NCBI GenBank assembly: GCA_036494675.1
Contig: DASXOA010000071.1
Location: 1 to 11,162 of the forward strand
DNA from: Rugosimonospora sp036494675
GTDB lineage: Bacteria > Actinomycetota > Actinomycetes > Mycobacteriales > Micromonosporaceae
Direction of reading: 5' to 3'
DNA: 11,162 nucleotides
This document shows, piece by piece, positions 1 to 6,656 of this stretch. The position numbers and the translations under genes are program-made. The notes below the pieces were generated by a model. It did not search any database. It worked only from the letters and a program-made list of their open reading frames with translations, and was not told the DNA's origin. Each line of letters starts with the position of its first letter. Position 1 is the first letter of the stretch.

Positions 1-165
1 AGCCGAGCCGTCATCGACCAGGCCAAAGGCATCATCATGGGCGAACGTCGATGCACCGCCGAAGAGGCATTCGCCATCCTGTCGAAGGTGTCCCAGGACT
101 CCAACCGCAAGCTACGCGACGTCGCCGCGGCCCTCGTCGACCGCGCCCAAGCGCCTACCAGCTAG
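1..165 (+). CDS. ANTAR-domain protein, C-terminal fragment (partial)
   Basis: The window opens inside a reading frame that stops with TAG at 163-165. The 54 visible residues match the ANTAR output domain: VIDQAKGIIM near the start, then an EEAF segment, then SQDSNRKLRDVA. ANTAR domains are short helical RNA-binding modules that prevent transcription termination. In actinomycetes they usually sit at the C-terminus of response regulators, GAF-domain or PAS-domain sensors. The upstream domain lies outside the window, so the input signal cannot be read. The gene ends about 20 bases before the argG promoter region and points the same way. No terminator is evident in between. The domain call is firm; the identity of the full protein is unknown. 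Confidence 0.85.
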   Translation, partial: SRAVIDQAKGIIMGERRCTAEEAFAILSKVSQDSNRKLRDVAAALVDRAQAPTS

Positions 166-186
166 CCCGGCCCGAGGGTTTCACGA

Positions 187-214
187 TTTGCATTGTCATG
201 CATTCTAATGCATA
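187..214 (+). promoter_or_regulatory. Two overlapping ARG boxes (arginine repressor operator) at argG
   Basis: TGCAT occurs at 189-193, 199-203 and 209-213, exactly one helical turn apart. With flanking bases these form two overlapping palindromes of the form TGCAT-N4-ATGCA, at about 187-204 and 197-214. That is the geometry of the ArgR/AhrC ARG box (E. coli TGAAT-N4-ATTCA; the Streptomyces boxes as I recall them also use TGCAT half-sites). The site lies directly upstream of argG and overlaps its promoter, so repression by ArgR with arginine is the expected control. The repeats are seen directly; the binding protein is inferred. Confidence 0.75.
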
Positions 215-218
215 CTTT
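188..218 (+). promoter_or_regulatory. Probable argG promoter giving a leaderless transcript
   Basis: TACTTT at 213-218 fits the actinobacterial -10 pattern TAnnnT and ends four bases before the ATG at 223. TTGCAT at 188-193 could be a -35, though the 19-base spacer is long; TTGTCA at 193-198 is a better hexamer but too close. No Shine-Dalgarno sequence precedes the ATG. Together these suggest transcription starts at or within a base or two of the start codon. The ARG boxes cover the -35 region and the spacer. Confidence 0.5.
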
Positions 219-222
219 TCTT

Positions 223-1671
223 ATGTCCAAGGTCCTCACCTGCCTGCCCACCGGCGAGCGCGTCGGCATCGCCTTCTCGGGCGGTCTCGACACCTCGGTC
301 GCGGTCGCGTGGATGCGCGACAAGGGTGCCGTTCCGTGCGCCTACACCGCCGATATCGGCCAGTACGATGAGGCCGACGTCGGCTCGGTGCCCGGCCGCG
401 CGTTGGCATACGGCGCCGAGATCGCCCGCCTGGTCGACTGCCGCGCGGCACTGGTCGAGGAGGGCCTGGCCGCGCTCACCTGTGGCGCGTTCCACATCCG
501 GTCGGCGGGGCGCCCCTACTTCAACACCACGCCGCTCGGTCGTGCCGTGACCGGAACCCTGCTCGTCCGGACGATGCTCGATGACGACGTGCAGATCTGG
601 GGCGACGGCTCCACGTTCAAGGGCAACGACATCGAGCGGTTCTACCGGTACGGCCTGCTCGCGAACCCCCACCTGCGGATCTACAAGCCCTGGCTCGACG
701 CGGACTTCGTATCCGAACTCGGCGGCCGCACGGAGATGTCGCAGTGGCTGCTCGCCCACGGCCTGCCCTACCGCGACAGCACCGAGAAGGCCTACTCGAC
801 CGACGCCAACATCTGGGGCGCCACCCACGAGGCCAAGACTCTGGAGCACCTCGACACCGGCATCGAGGCCGTGGACCCGATCATGGGCGTACGGTTCTGG
901 GATCCCTCCGTCGACATCCCCACCGAGGACGTGACGATCGGCTTCGACCAGGGCCGACCGGTGACGATCGACGGCAAGGAGTTCGCCAGCCCGATCGACC
1001 TGGTGATGGAGGCGAACGCCATCGGGGGACGGCACGGCATGGGCATGTCGGACCAGATCGAGAACCGGGTGATCGAGGCCAAGAGCCGCGGCATCTACGA
1101 GGCGCCGGGGATGGCGTTGCTCCACGCGGCGTACGAACGGCTGGTCAACGCGATCCACAACGAGGACACCCTGGCGAACTACCACAACGAGGGACGGCGG
1201 CTCGGCCGGCTGATGTACGAGGGCCGGTGGCTCGACCCGCAGGCGCTGATGTTGCGCGAGTCGCTCCAGCGCTGGGTCGGTACGGCGGTCATCGGCGAGG
1301 TGACGCTGCGGCTGCGGCGCGGCGAGGACTACTCGATCCTGGACACCTCCGGCCCGGCCTTCAGCTACCACCCCGACAAGCTGTCGATGGAGCGCACCGA
1401 GGACTCGGCGTTCGGTCCGGTGGACCGGATCGGCCAGCTCACGATGCGCAACCTCGACATCGCCGACTCCCGGGCCAAGCTGGAGCAGTACGCCAGCCTC
1501 GGCCTGGTCGGTACCGTCCGTCACGCGCTCGTCGGTGCCGCCCAGGCGGCCGCGACCGGATTGATCGGCGCGATGCCGCAGGGCGGCGCGGAGGCCATCG
1601 CCTCACGGGGCAAGGTCTCCGGCGCCGACGAAACGCTCGACCGCGCCGCGATGGAGTTCGGCACCGACTGA
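223..1671 (+). CDS. argG: Argininosuccinate synthase (long, E. coli-type ArgG)
   Basis: This enzyme condenses citrulline and aspartate with ATP to argininosuccinate, the penultimate step of arginine synthesis, in the cytoplasm. The 482-residue product follows the E. coli ArgG subtype closely. It has the PP-loop ATP-binding motif SGGLDTS at 19-25, YFNTTPLGRAVTGT near 99-112, the block GDGSTFKGNDIERF at 127-140, EKAYSTDANIWGATHEAK near 188-205 and the MSDQIENR segment in the C-terminal half. It runs about 35 residues beyond E. coli ArgG, with a small-residue, probably disordered tail. The frame is open further upstream (TTG 193, ATG 208), but those starts lie inside the ARG boxes. ATG 223 gives the normal N-terminus (MSKVLTCLPTGERVGIAFSG). 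It stands alone, without other arg genes nearby, and ends one base before the convergent crotonase gene. Confidence 0.97.
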   Translation: MSKVLTCLPTGERVGIAFSGGLDTSVAVAWMRDKGAVPCAYTADIGQYDEADVGSVPGRALAYGAEIARLVDCRAALVEEGLAALTCGAFHIRSAGRPYFNTTPLGRAVTGTLLVRTMLDDDVQIWGDGSTFKGNDIERFYRYGLLANPHLRIYKPWLDADFVSELGGRTEMSQWLLAHGLPYRDSTEKAYSTDANIWGATHEAKTLEHLDTGIEAVDPIMGVRFWDPSVDIPTEDVTIGFDQGRPVTIDGKEFASPIDLVMEANAIGGRHGMGMSDQIENRVIEAKSRGIYEAPGMALLHAAYERLVNAIHNEDTLANYHNEGRRLGRLMYEGRWLDPQALMLRESLQRWVGTAVIGEVTLRLRRGEDYSILDTSGPAFSYHPDKLSMERTEDSAFGPVDRIGQLTMRNLDIADSRAKLEQYASLGLVGTVRHALVGAAQAAATGLIGAMPQGGAEAIASRGKVSGADETLDRAAMEFGTD

Positions 1672-1672
1672 G

Positions 1673-2527
1673 TTAGCCGCGGAGCCGGTCGGCGGAGATG
1701 CCGAACATCTCATGGGCGACGCCGAAGCCCAAGTCGTCGACCAGCCGGCGCTTCCAGGGTCGCTGCACGATGGCGTGGGTGAGGCGCCGGGCCGACCGCG
1801 GGCTTCCCATGATGCGCTCGGCGATCTCCCAGGCCCGCGGTAGCAACTGGTCGGCCGGCAGCACCTCGTTGACCAGGCCGAGGTCCAGGGCCTGGTGTGC
1901 CCCGATCGGCTCGCCGGTGTAGAGGTGGTACGCGGCCCGCTTGGTACCGATCAGTTCCTGCAGCGTCAACTGTTGGCCGTCTCCCGGAGCGACTCCGGTG
2001 GGCAGGTGGGGATCGATGATGGTGGCGGTCTCGGCGGCCAGGGTGATGTCGCACAGCAGCGCGAATTCGGTGTGCGCGACGCTCGGTCCGTTGATCGCGG
2101 CGATCGTCGGGATGTCGATCCCGAAGACCATGTTCTCCAGCAGCTTGACCGCGTCGTAGTAGGTGTGCTCGTAGGCGAAGTCCATGGGGCGCGTCTCGCG
2201 CATGAGCTTGCGGGTCTCCTCGCCCGCGTCGCCGTCGTCGCTGGCTGCGGCGGGTGGTAGGGCGAGCCATTGGTCACCGGTACCGGTGAGGATCAGCACC
2301 TCGTTGTCCGGGTCGTTGCCGATCTCCTGCCAGGCCTGGCCCCAGGCGTTGTGCGCGGTGAAGTTGAACTGGGCGGGCCCGCCGTCCGTGTGCATCCGCA
2401 GCTCGATGATTCCGTCGCGGCGTCGCATCACGAAGTAGTCGGCGTACTTCTGCGCGTACGTCTCGAAGCGGGGGCGCGGGACGTAGCCGCCCGAACGGGC
2501 GTGCCACTCGTCGAGTTCCTTGGGCAT
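1673..2527 (-). CDS. Crotonase-superfamily hydrolase, resembles 6-oxocamphor hydrolase
   Basis: The product is an enoyl-CoA hydratase/isomerase-fold protein. ATG at 2527 is preferred because GAAGGTG lies six bases upstream; an in-frame GTG at 2536 would add three residues. Numbering below uses that longer form (287 aa). Crotonase features are IPTIAAINGP (142-151) followed by a CDITLAAETA strand. The pattern DPHLPTGVAPGDG (175-187) and the later AHE (274-276) match 6-oxocamphor hydrolase, a crotonase homologue that splits beta-diketones by a retro-Claisen reaction without CoA. His177, Asp186 and Glu276 align with its proposed catalytic residues, from memory of the family. The substrate here is unknown, and a broader enoyl-CoA hydratase role cannot be excluded. 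A TetR gene diverges from it and is its likely repressor. Confidence 0.85.
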   Translation of the reverse strand: MPKELDEWHARSGGYVPRPRFETYAQKYADYFVMRRRDGIIELRMHTDGGPAQFNFTAHNAWGQAWQEIGNDPDNEVLILTGTGDQWLALPPAAASDDGDAGEETRKLMRETRPMDFAYEHTYYDAVKLLENMVFGIDIPTIAAINGPSVAHTEFALLCDITLAAETATIIDPHLPTGVAPGDGQQLTLQELIGTKRAAYHLYTGEPIGAHQALDLGLVNEVLPADQLLPRAWEIAERIMGSPRSARRLTHAIVQRPWKRRLVDDLGFGVAHEMFGISADRLRG

Positions 2528-2579
2528 GTTGGGCACCTTCGATGAGGGGGGACACGGGAGTAAGCTCCAGGGGCGAATT

Positions 2580-2613
2580 GGAGCACTGCTCCGAATATAC
2601 CGAGCAGTGCTCC
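2580..2613. promoter_or_regulatory. Tandem palindromic operators, probably for the TetR regulator
   Basis: GGAGCACTGCTCC at 2580-2592 is a perfect 13-base palindrome. A second copy, GAGCAGTGCTC, lies at 2602-2612 and continues to CC at 2613. Their centres are 21 bp apart, two helical turns, so two dimers would bind the same DNA face. The arms also form a perfect 12-base inverted repeat with each other around an AT-rich core. The position between divergent tetR and crotonase genes is typical of a TetR operator controlling both. Sequence symmetry is directly seen; the ligand and binder are inferred. Confidence 0.75.
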
Positions 2614-2622
2614 GTTTAGCAA
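2594..2622 (-). promoter_or_regulatory. Promoter of the crotonase gene
   Basis: Read on the minus strand, TTGCTA (2622-2617) and TATATT (2599-2594) make a -35/-10 pair with an ideal 17-base spacer. One operator palindrome lies inside the spacer and the other just downstream of the -10, so a bound repressor would block polymerase. The expected start is near 2587, giving a leader of about 60 bases. I could not identify an equally clear promoter for the divergent tetR gene. Confidence 0.6.
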
Positions 2623-2652
2623 TTCCCGCTGATGTTGGAGGATGTCGGGGTG

Positions 2653-3282
2653 ATGGACACGACCGCCAAGCCCGCCGGGGACTCGATGCGCAGCGACGCC
2701 CGGCGCAACTACGACCAGTTGATCGCCGCCGCCCGGTCGATCTTCACCGAGCAGGGGACCGACGCCTCGCTACGGGAGGTCGCCCGCCACGCCGGGGTGG
2801 GCATCGGCACGCTGTACCGGCATTTTCCCACCCGCACGGCACTGCTGGAGGCGCTGCTCGGACAGGGCTTCGAAGTGCTGCGCGCCGACGCGGCGGAGTT
2901 GCTCGATGCGCCCGACCCCGGCAATGCGCTGGCCACCTGGCTGCGCCGGTTCGGGATCGCCTCGACCCGGTACGAAGGTCTCCCCGCGTCGGTCATGGAG
3001 GCCCTGCGCGACCCGGGGTCGCTCCTGCACGCCTCGTGCGAGGGTCTGCGTACTGCGGCGACCGACCTGCTGGCGCGTGCCCAGCGGGCCGGCCAGGTAC
3101 GCCACGACCTGGACGCGGGCGAACTGCTGGCCACCGCCAACGCGATGGCCTGGGCGGCCAGGCAGGCGTCCGGGTCGGGCGAGCTCACCGACCGCTACCT
3201 GACCCTGCTGATGGAGGGCCTGACAGCCAGGGATGGTGCGGCCACCGCGGCCGGCGGTGCGGGGCCGCGCCTCAGCGGTTGA
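2653..3282 (+). CDS. TetR-family transcriptional regulator
   Basis: The product of about 209 residues has a typical N-terminal TetR DNA-binding domain. Near residues 15-65 it reads ARRNYDQLIAAARSIF, then a helix-turn-helix with LREVARHAGVGIGTLYRHFP, followed by TRTALLEALL. The variable C-terminal helical domain should bind a small ligand and form the dimer; its ligand cannot be told. Starts are ambiguous: GGAGG at 2637-2641 serves GTG 2650 (8 bases) or ATG 2653 (11 bases), and ATG 2632 is also in frame but lacks a site. It diverges from the crotonase gene, with two palindromic operators in between. Repression of itself and of the crotonase, relieved by the substrate or a related compound, is the simplest reading. 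Confidence 0.92.
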   Translation: MDTTAKPAGDSMRSDARRNYDQLIAAARSIFTEQGTDASLREVARHAGVGIGTLYRHFPTRTALLEALLGQGFEVLRADAAELLDAPDPGNALATWLRRFGIASTRYEGLPASVMEALRDPGSLLHASCEGLRTAATDLLARAQRAGQVRHDLDAGELLATANAMAWAARQASGSGELTDRYLTLLMEGLTARDGAATAAGGAGPRLSG

Positions 3283-3299
3283 GATCAGGGTCAATCTCC

Positions 3300-3410
3300 G
3301 TCGAACCAGGCGGACAGGTCGTCCAGTTGTACGTGTACTGCTACCGGCTGCTCGGCTCCTTCGACGAGGCCGAGGGTCAGGTCCAGGCGGTGTTCCTGGG
3401 CGCCGGGCGC
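3300..3410 (+). pseudogene. Remnant of an ECF sigma factor (region 2)
   Basis: One frame here reads YCYRLLGSFDEAEGQVQAVF (3339-3395), close to the start of sigma region 2 in actinobacterial ECF factors of the SigG/SigJ kind (typically HCYRMLGS.DEAEDLVQETF). The conserved acidic D-L pair is replaced by G-Q, the frame loses similarity after about 3405, and there is no start codon with a ribosome site and no region 4. It is best read as a decayed fragment. The 259-base gap between the TetR stop and the SDR gene otherwise holds only a 7-base inverted repeat (CACCGGT 3492-3498, ACCGGTG 3520-3526) before the SDR start. Confidence 0.6.
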
Positions 3411-3541
3411 TCGCCGCCGGGCCGGTCCTGGCGCCGGGCCTGGACGGCTCGGTCGAGGAGTTCCTCGCGGACCGATGAGTTGAGCGGGCTTCACCGGTAT
3501 GTATCCCCAGCGGCCCAGAACCGGTGGAGAGGAACCCAGAG

Positions 3542-4327
3542 ATGATGCTGAAGGACAAGGTTGTGGTGGTCTATGGAGCCGGAGGTGCGATCGGTGGTGC
3601 TGTCGCACGTGCCTTTGCGAGCGAGGGAGCCAGGCTCTTTGTCACCGGGCGCCTTCGGGCACCGGTCGATGTGGTCGCCCGGGACATCGTTTCCGCTGGC
3701 GGATACGCCGAGGCGGCGACGATCGACGCTCTCGACGAGCAGGCTGTGGACAAGCATCTGCGGTACGTGACCGGTAGGGCGGGCCGCGTCGATGTGTCGT
3801 TCAACGCTGTCGGCGTCCCGGATACGAAGATTCTGGGTGTACCTCTGGCCGAGTTGGACGCCGAGCGGTTCTCCCTGCCGATCGCGACCTACACGACGTC
3901 GTACTTCCTGACCGCACGCCTGGCGGCAAGGTACATGATTCCGAACAAGTCAGGGGTGATCATGACCGTCACCGCGCTTCCCTCGCGGACGGGCACCACA
4001 TTGAACGGAGGCTACGGTCCCGCGATGGCCGCCAAGGAGGCGCTCACGCGAGACCTGTCCGCCGAGCTCGCACCCAACGGCATCCGTGTCGTCAGTCTGC
4101 GACCGCACGGCATTCCGGAGACGTCCACGATGAGGGATGTCTTCGAGGCTAAGGCATCGGGGGCGACCTACGAACAGTTCCAAGGGTTTCTCGCGGGCAC
4201 GACCCACCCCCGACGGGTCATGACGCTCGCGGAGGTGGCCAACGTGGCGGTCTTCGTGGCTTCCGACAAGGCGAGCGGGATGACGGGAACTACCGTCAAC
4301 CTGACCATGGGTAGCCTGGATGACTAG
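3542..4327 (+). CDS. SDR-family protein with atypical active site
   Basis: This 261-residue protein has the Rossmann fold of short-chain dehydrogenases. It shows a glycine-rich GAGGAIGGA loop at 12-20, TGR at 35-37 after the second strand (an arginine that usually favours NADP), FNAVG at 88-92 in place of NNAG, and a C-terminal SDR end (GTTVNLTMG). The catalytic YxxxK is missing: the region reads GGYGPAMAAKEALTR (156-170), so Tyr158 is followed by Met162 rather than Lys, and the Ser position is Thr or Ala. Similar variants occur in a divergent SDR group I recall from actinomycetes. Activity is therefore uncertain. ATG 3542 is chosen because GGAGAGGA lies eight bases upstream; GTG 3524 and ATG 3545 are alternatives. 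It leads a probable operon with the sigma factor 42 bases downstream. Confidence 0.88.
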   Translation: MMLKDKVVVVYGAGGAIGGAVARAFASEGARLFVTGRLRAPVDVVARDIVSAGGYAEAATIDALDEQAVDKHLRYVTGRAGRVDVSFNAVGVPDTKILGVPLAELDAERFSLPIATYTTSYFLTARLAARYMIPNKSGVIMTVTALPSRTGTTLNGGYGPAMAAKEALTRDLSAELAPNGIRVVSLRPHGIPETSTMRDVFEAKASGATYEQFQGFLAGTTHPRRVMTLAEVANVAVFVASDKASGMTGTTVNLTMGSLDD

Positions 4328-4369
4328 CGGCCGAGCCGTGAACCACGGATGAGATCTGGTGCGTAACCC

Positions 4370-5356
4370 ATGTCGATGACCGAAGACTTCGAACGTCAGA
4401 CCGTCCGCTTCCAAGGCGAGTTGCTCGCCCACTGCTACCAGATGCTCGGTTCGGTCCACGACGCCGAGGACCTCGTGCAGGAGACTCTGCTGCGGGCCTG
4501 GCGCTCCTACGACCGGTACGACGACCGGCGCGCGTCGATGCGCACCTGGCTGTACCGGATCGCGACCAACGCCTGCCTGACGGCACTGGAAAGCCGCGGA
4601 CGCCGGCCGCTGCCGTCAGGACTCGGCGGTCCGAGCGATGACCCGAAGGCACCGATGGCGTGGGGACAGGAAGTGGGGTGGGTAGAGCCGATACCGGACG
4701 CTCTCCTGGGAACCCACGACGCGGACCCGGCGGCCGTCATCCTGGCCCGTGGCCAGTTGCGGCTGGCGCTGATCGCCGCGATGCAGCTTCTACCGGCGCG
4801 GCAGCGAGCCATCCTCATCATGCGGGAGGTGCTGGAGTGGTCGGCAGCCGAAGTTGCCGTCGCGTTGGACACGACACCTGCCGCGGTGAACAGCGGCCTG
4901 CAGCGAGCGAGGGCCCGGCTGGGCGAGTTGGGGATCGGCGAGGACCAGGTGGACGAACCGGCCACGGCAGATCAGCGGGCCTTGGTCGACCGGTACGTCA
5001 CAGCGTTCGTCGACGCCGATCTGACGACCCTGGCCGGCCTGCTCAGCGAGGACGTGGTGCTGGAGATGCCTCCGGTACTCAACTGGTACCTGGGTCGAGA
5101 GAACTACGTCCAGTTCATGGCACGGGCCTTTGACATGCGGGGTACAGACTGGCGGATGCGGCCGGCGGCGGCCAACGGTCAGCCGGCGGTCGCGGCCTAC
5201 GTGCGGGCCGGGGCCGGCTACGAGATGCATTCGCTGCAGGTGTTTTCGGTGACCGGGTCGGGTATCGGGCGGAACGTCGTCTACGTCGATCCGGCGGTCT
5301 TCGCGACCTTCGACGTTCCGACCCGATTGGCCGCCGAATGGGCGGAAGCTTCGTGA
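4370..5356 (+). CDS. ECF sigma factor with C-terminal SnoaL-like domain (SigG/ECF56-like)
   Basis: This 328-residue sigma-70 family protein directs RNA polymerase to its own promoters. Region 2 spans about 12-75 (LLAHCYQMLGSVHDAEDLVQ, LRAWRSYDRY, MRTWLYRIATNACL). The linker carries WVEPIPD at 104-110, a hallmark of the SigG-like group (TIGR02960 type). Region 4 spans about 127-185 (LPARQRAILIMREVLEWSAAEVA, then a helix-turn-helix ending NSGLQRARARL). Residues 200-315 form an NTF2/SnoaL-like domain (RALVDRYVTAFVDADLTTLAGLL, VLEMPP). In such sigma factors this extension is thought to control activity in place of a separate anti-sigma factor, and no anti-sigma gene is seen here. The ATG at 4370 has no good ribosome site, so coupling to the upstream SDR gene is possible. 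Its stop overlaps the acyltransferase start. Confidence 0.93.
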   Translation: MSMTEDFERQTVRFQGELLAHCYQMLGSVHDAEDLVQETLLRAWRSYDRYDDRRASMRTWLYRIATNACLTALESRGRRPLPSGLGGPSDDPKAPMAWGQEVGWVEPIPDALLGTHDADPAAVILARGQLRLALIAAMQLLPARQRAILIMREVLEWSAAEVAVALDTTPAAVNSGLQRARARLGELGIGEDQVDEPATADQRALVDRYVTAFVDADLTTLAGLLSEDVVLEMPPVLNWYLGRENYVQFMARAFDMRGTDWRMRPAAANGQPAVAAYVRAGAGYEMHSLQVFSVTGSGIGRNVVYVDPAVFATFDVPTRLAAEWAEAS

Positions 5357-6570
5357 CCGCTGACGTCATCGGTTCCGCCGACGGCGCGGCTGTGGCGGGC
5401 CTCGCCCCGGTGCGTTCCGACACCCACGGGGCGCCGGAGCGCGCCCGCGTGGACGGGCTGGACGGGCTGCGCGGCCTCGCCGCGTTGTACGTGGTGCTGT
5501 TCCACTGCTGGCTGCTGACCTTTCACGGGTTCCCTGCGAACCACGGTCCCTGGTGGCTGGGTTGGCTGCTGTACGGGCAGCTCGCGGTGGTCTTCTTCTT
5601 CGTACTGTCCGGCTTCTCCCTGGCCATCTCGCCGGCCCGCAACGGGTGGCGGCTGGGCGGTGTGCTCCGGTTCGCCCGGCGGCGTGCCTGGCGGATCCTG
5701 CCGCCGTACTGGGCGGCCCTGGCGTTCAGCCTGGTGATCGCCTGGACGGTGACGCCTCAGCCGCACTCCGGGCCGCCGACCGCCCGGACGCTGCTCGTCT
5801 ACGGACTGCTGCTGCAGGACATTCTCAAGGCGCCGTTGCCCAACGGCGCCTTCTGGTCGATCGGGGTCGAAGCCGGGCTGTACCTGGTTTTCGCGCTCCT
5901 GCTCCTGATCCGCCGCCGCGGTGGCGCGATGGTGCTGCTCGCCGCCGTGACCGTACCGGTGGTCGCGATCGGGCTCCTCCACCCGACCGGGTCCCCGGTG
6001 AACCAACTGACCGGCCTCACCCCGTTGTTCACCCCGATCTTCGCGCTGGGGATGGTGGGCGCCGGCATCGTCGCGGCGGGTGAACGGACCCGCCGGCTAC
6101 CGTGGCACTGGTTGGCCGTGGTGGCCGCCGTTCCGGTACTGCTGCTGATGGTTCTGGGCGGGTCGGTCTGGACGGTGAACAACTACTACTGGATCGACCT
6201 CGCGGTCGGCCCGGCGATCGCCCTGCTCCTGGCGGCCGTGGCGACCCGGCGGCCGGCCCCGCTGGTGTGGCTGCTGGCCACCCCGCCGGTGCGCAGCCTC
6301 GGTCGGTTCTCCTACAGCCTCTACCTGATCCACCTGCCGATCGTGGTGGTGGTCAGCCGCGACCTGGCGGGGCCGCATGTCGCTCCCGGCCTTCCGGCAT
6401 TCTGGGTCACCCTGGGCGCGGCGTTGCCGATCTCGCTGGTGACCGCGTGGGCGTTCTCGCGCGTCTTCGAGCTGCCGTTCCAGCGCTACCGCAGCTGGGT
6501 CCCGCTGTGGGCGGCGGCGAAGGCCGGATGGGCGCGGCTGCGCCGACCGGCGCGCCCCTCGACGCCCTAG
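5353..6570 (+). CDS. Membrane acyltransferase, acyltransferase-3 (OafA/YrhL-like) family
   Basis: This is an integral membrane protein of 405 residues with about ten hydrophobic helices. Such proteins move acyl groups onto sugars, cell-wall polymers, lipids or antibiotics at the membrane. Family signatures, from the GTG start: VDGLDGLRGLAAL near 33-45, the FHCW histidine at 51 in helix 1, FFFVLSGFSL at 81-90, RAWRILPPYW at 111-120, SIGVEAGLY at 169-177, FSYSLYLIH at 319-327 and FELPFQRY near 372-379. The target molecule cannot be deduced. GTG 5353 overlaps the sigma stop as GTGA and has GGCGGAAG just upstream. An in-frame ATG at 5338 would give 410 residues but lacks a ribosome site. The overlap implies translational coupling with the sigma factor. 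Confidence 0.93.
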   Translation: MTADVIGSADGAAVAGLAPVRSDTHGAPERARVDGLDGLRGLAALYVVLFHCWLLTFHGFPANHGPWWLGWLLYGQLAVVFFFVLSGFSLAISPARNGWRLGGVLRFARRRAWRILPPYWAALAFSLVIAWTVTPQPHSGPPTARTLLVYGLLLQDILKAPLPNGAFWSIGVEAGLYLVFALLLLIRRRGGAMVLLAAVTVPVVAIGLLHPTGSPVNQLTGLTPLFTPIFALGMVGAGIVAAGERTRRLPWHWLAVVAAVPVLLLMVLGGSVWTVNNYYWIDLAVGPAIALLLAAVATRRPAPLVWLLATPPVRSLGRFSYSLYLIHLPIVVVVSRDLAGPHVAPGLPAFWVTLGAALPISLVTAWAFSRVFELPFQRYRSWVPLWAAAKAGWARLRRPARPSTP

Positions 6571-6611
6571 CCGTCGGGTTCGCTACCCCACCGGGCCGGG
6601 GTCTGCGGTCG

Positions 6612-6629
6612 ATCCTGCTACGGCAGGAT
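6612..6629 (+). terminator. Stem-loop with UACG tetraloop; possible terminator
   Basis: ATCCTGC (6612-6618) and GCAGGAT (6623-6629) form a perfect 7-bp stem around TACG. In RNA this is a cUACGg loop, one of the very stable UNCG tetraloops. It sits 42 bases after the acyltransferase stop and 27 bases before the peptidase start. There is no U-tract, which is common in actinobacterial terminators, so termination is plausible but not shown. A DNA operator for the peptidase gene is the alternative. Confidence 0.4.
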
Positions 6630-6656
6630 GGCATGCGGTCGTAGAGAGGGGTCACC

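Noticed and set aside
205..1524. Open frame of 439 codons on the minus strand opposite argG
   Set aside because: It is a mirror of the strong codon bias of argG. The translation is low in complexity, has no recognisable domain, and argG is certain on the other strand.
1655..1700. Weak CCGAC/GTCGG pairing at the argG-crotonase junction as a shared terminator
   Set aside because: A five-base stem with a loop of nearly 20 bases and no U-tract is not convincing.
3492..3526. 7-base inverted repeat CACCGGT/ACCGGTG upstream of the SDR gene
   Set aside because: It is short, with a 21-base loop and GC-rich arms, so chance is likely; no good promoter lies around it.
2520..3545. Alternative plus-strand frame of 341 codons covering the TetR gene
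   Set aside because: The TetR helix-turn-helix is in another frame. Only the 3300-3410 part of this frame carries meaning, as the sigma remnant.
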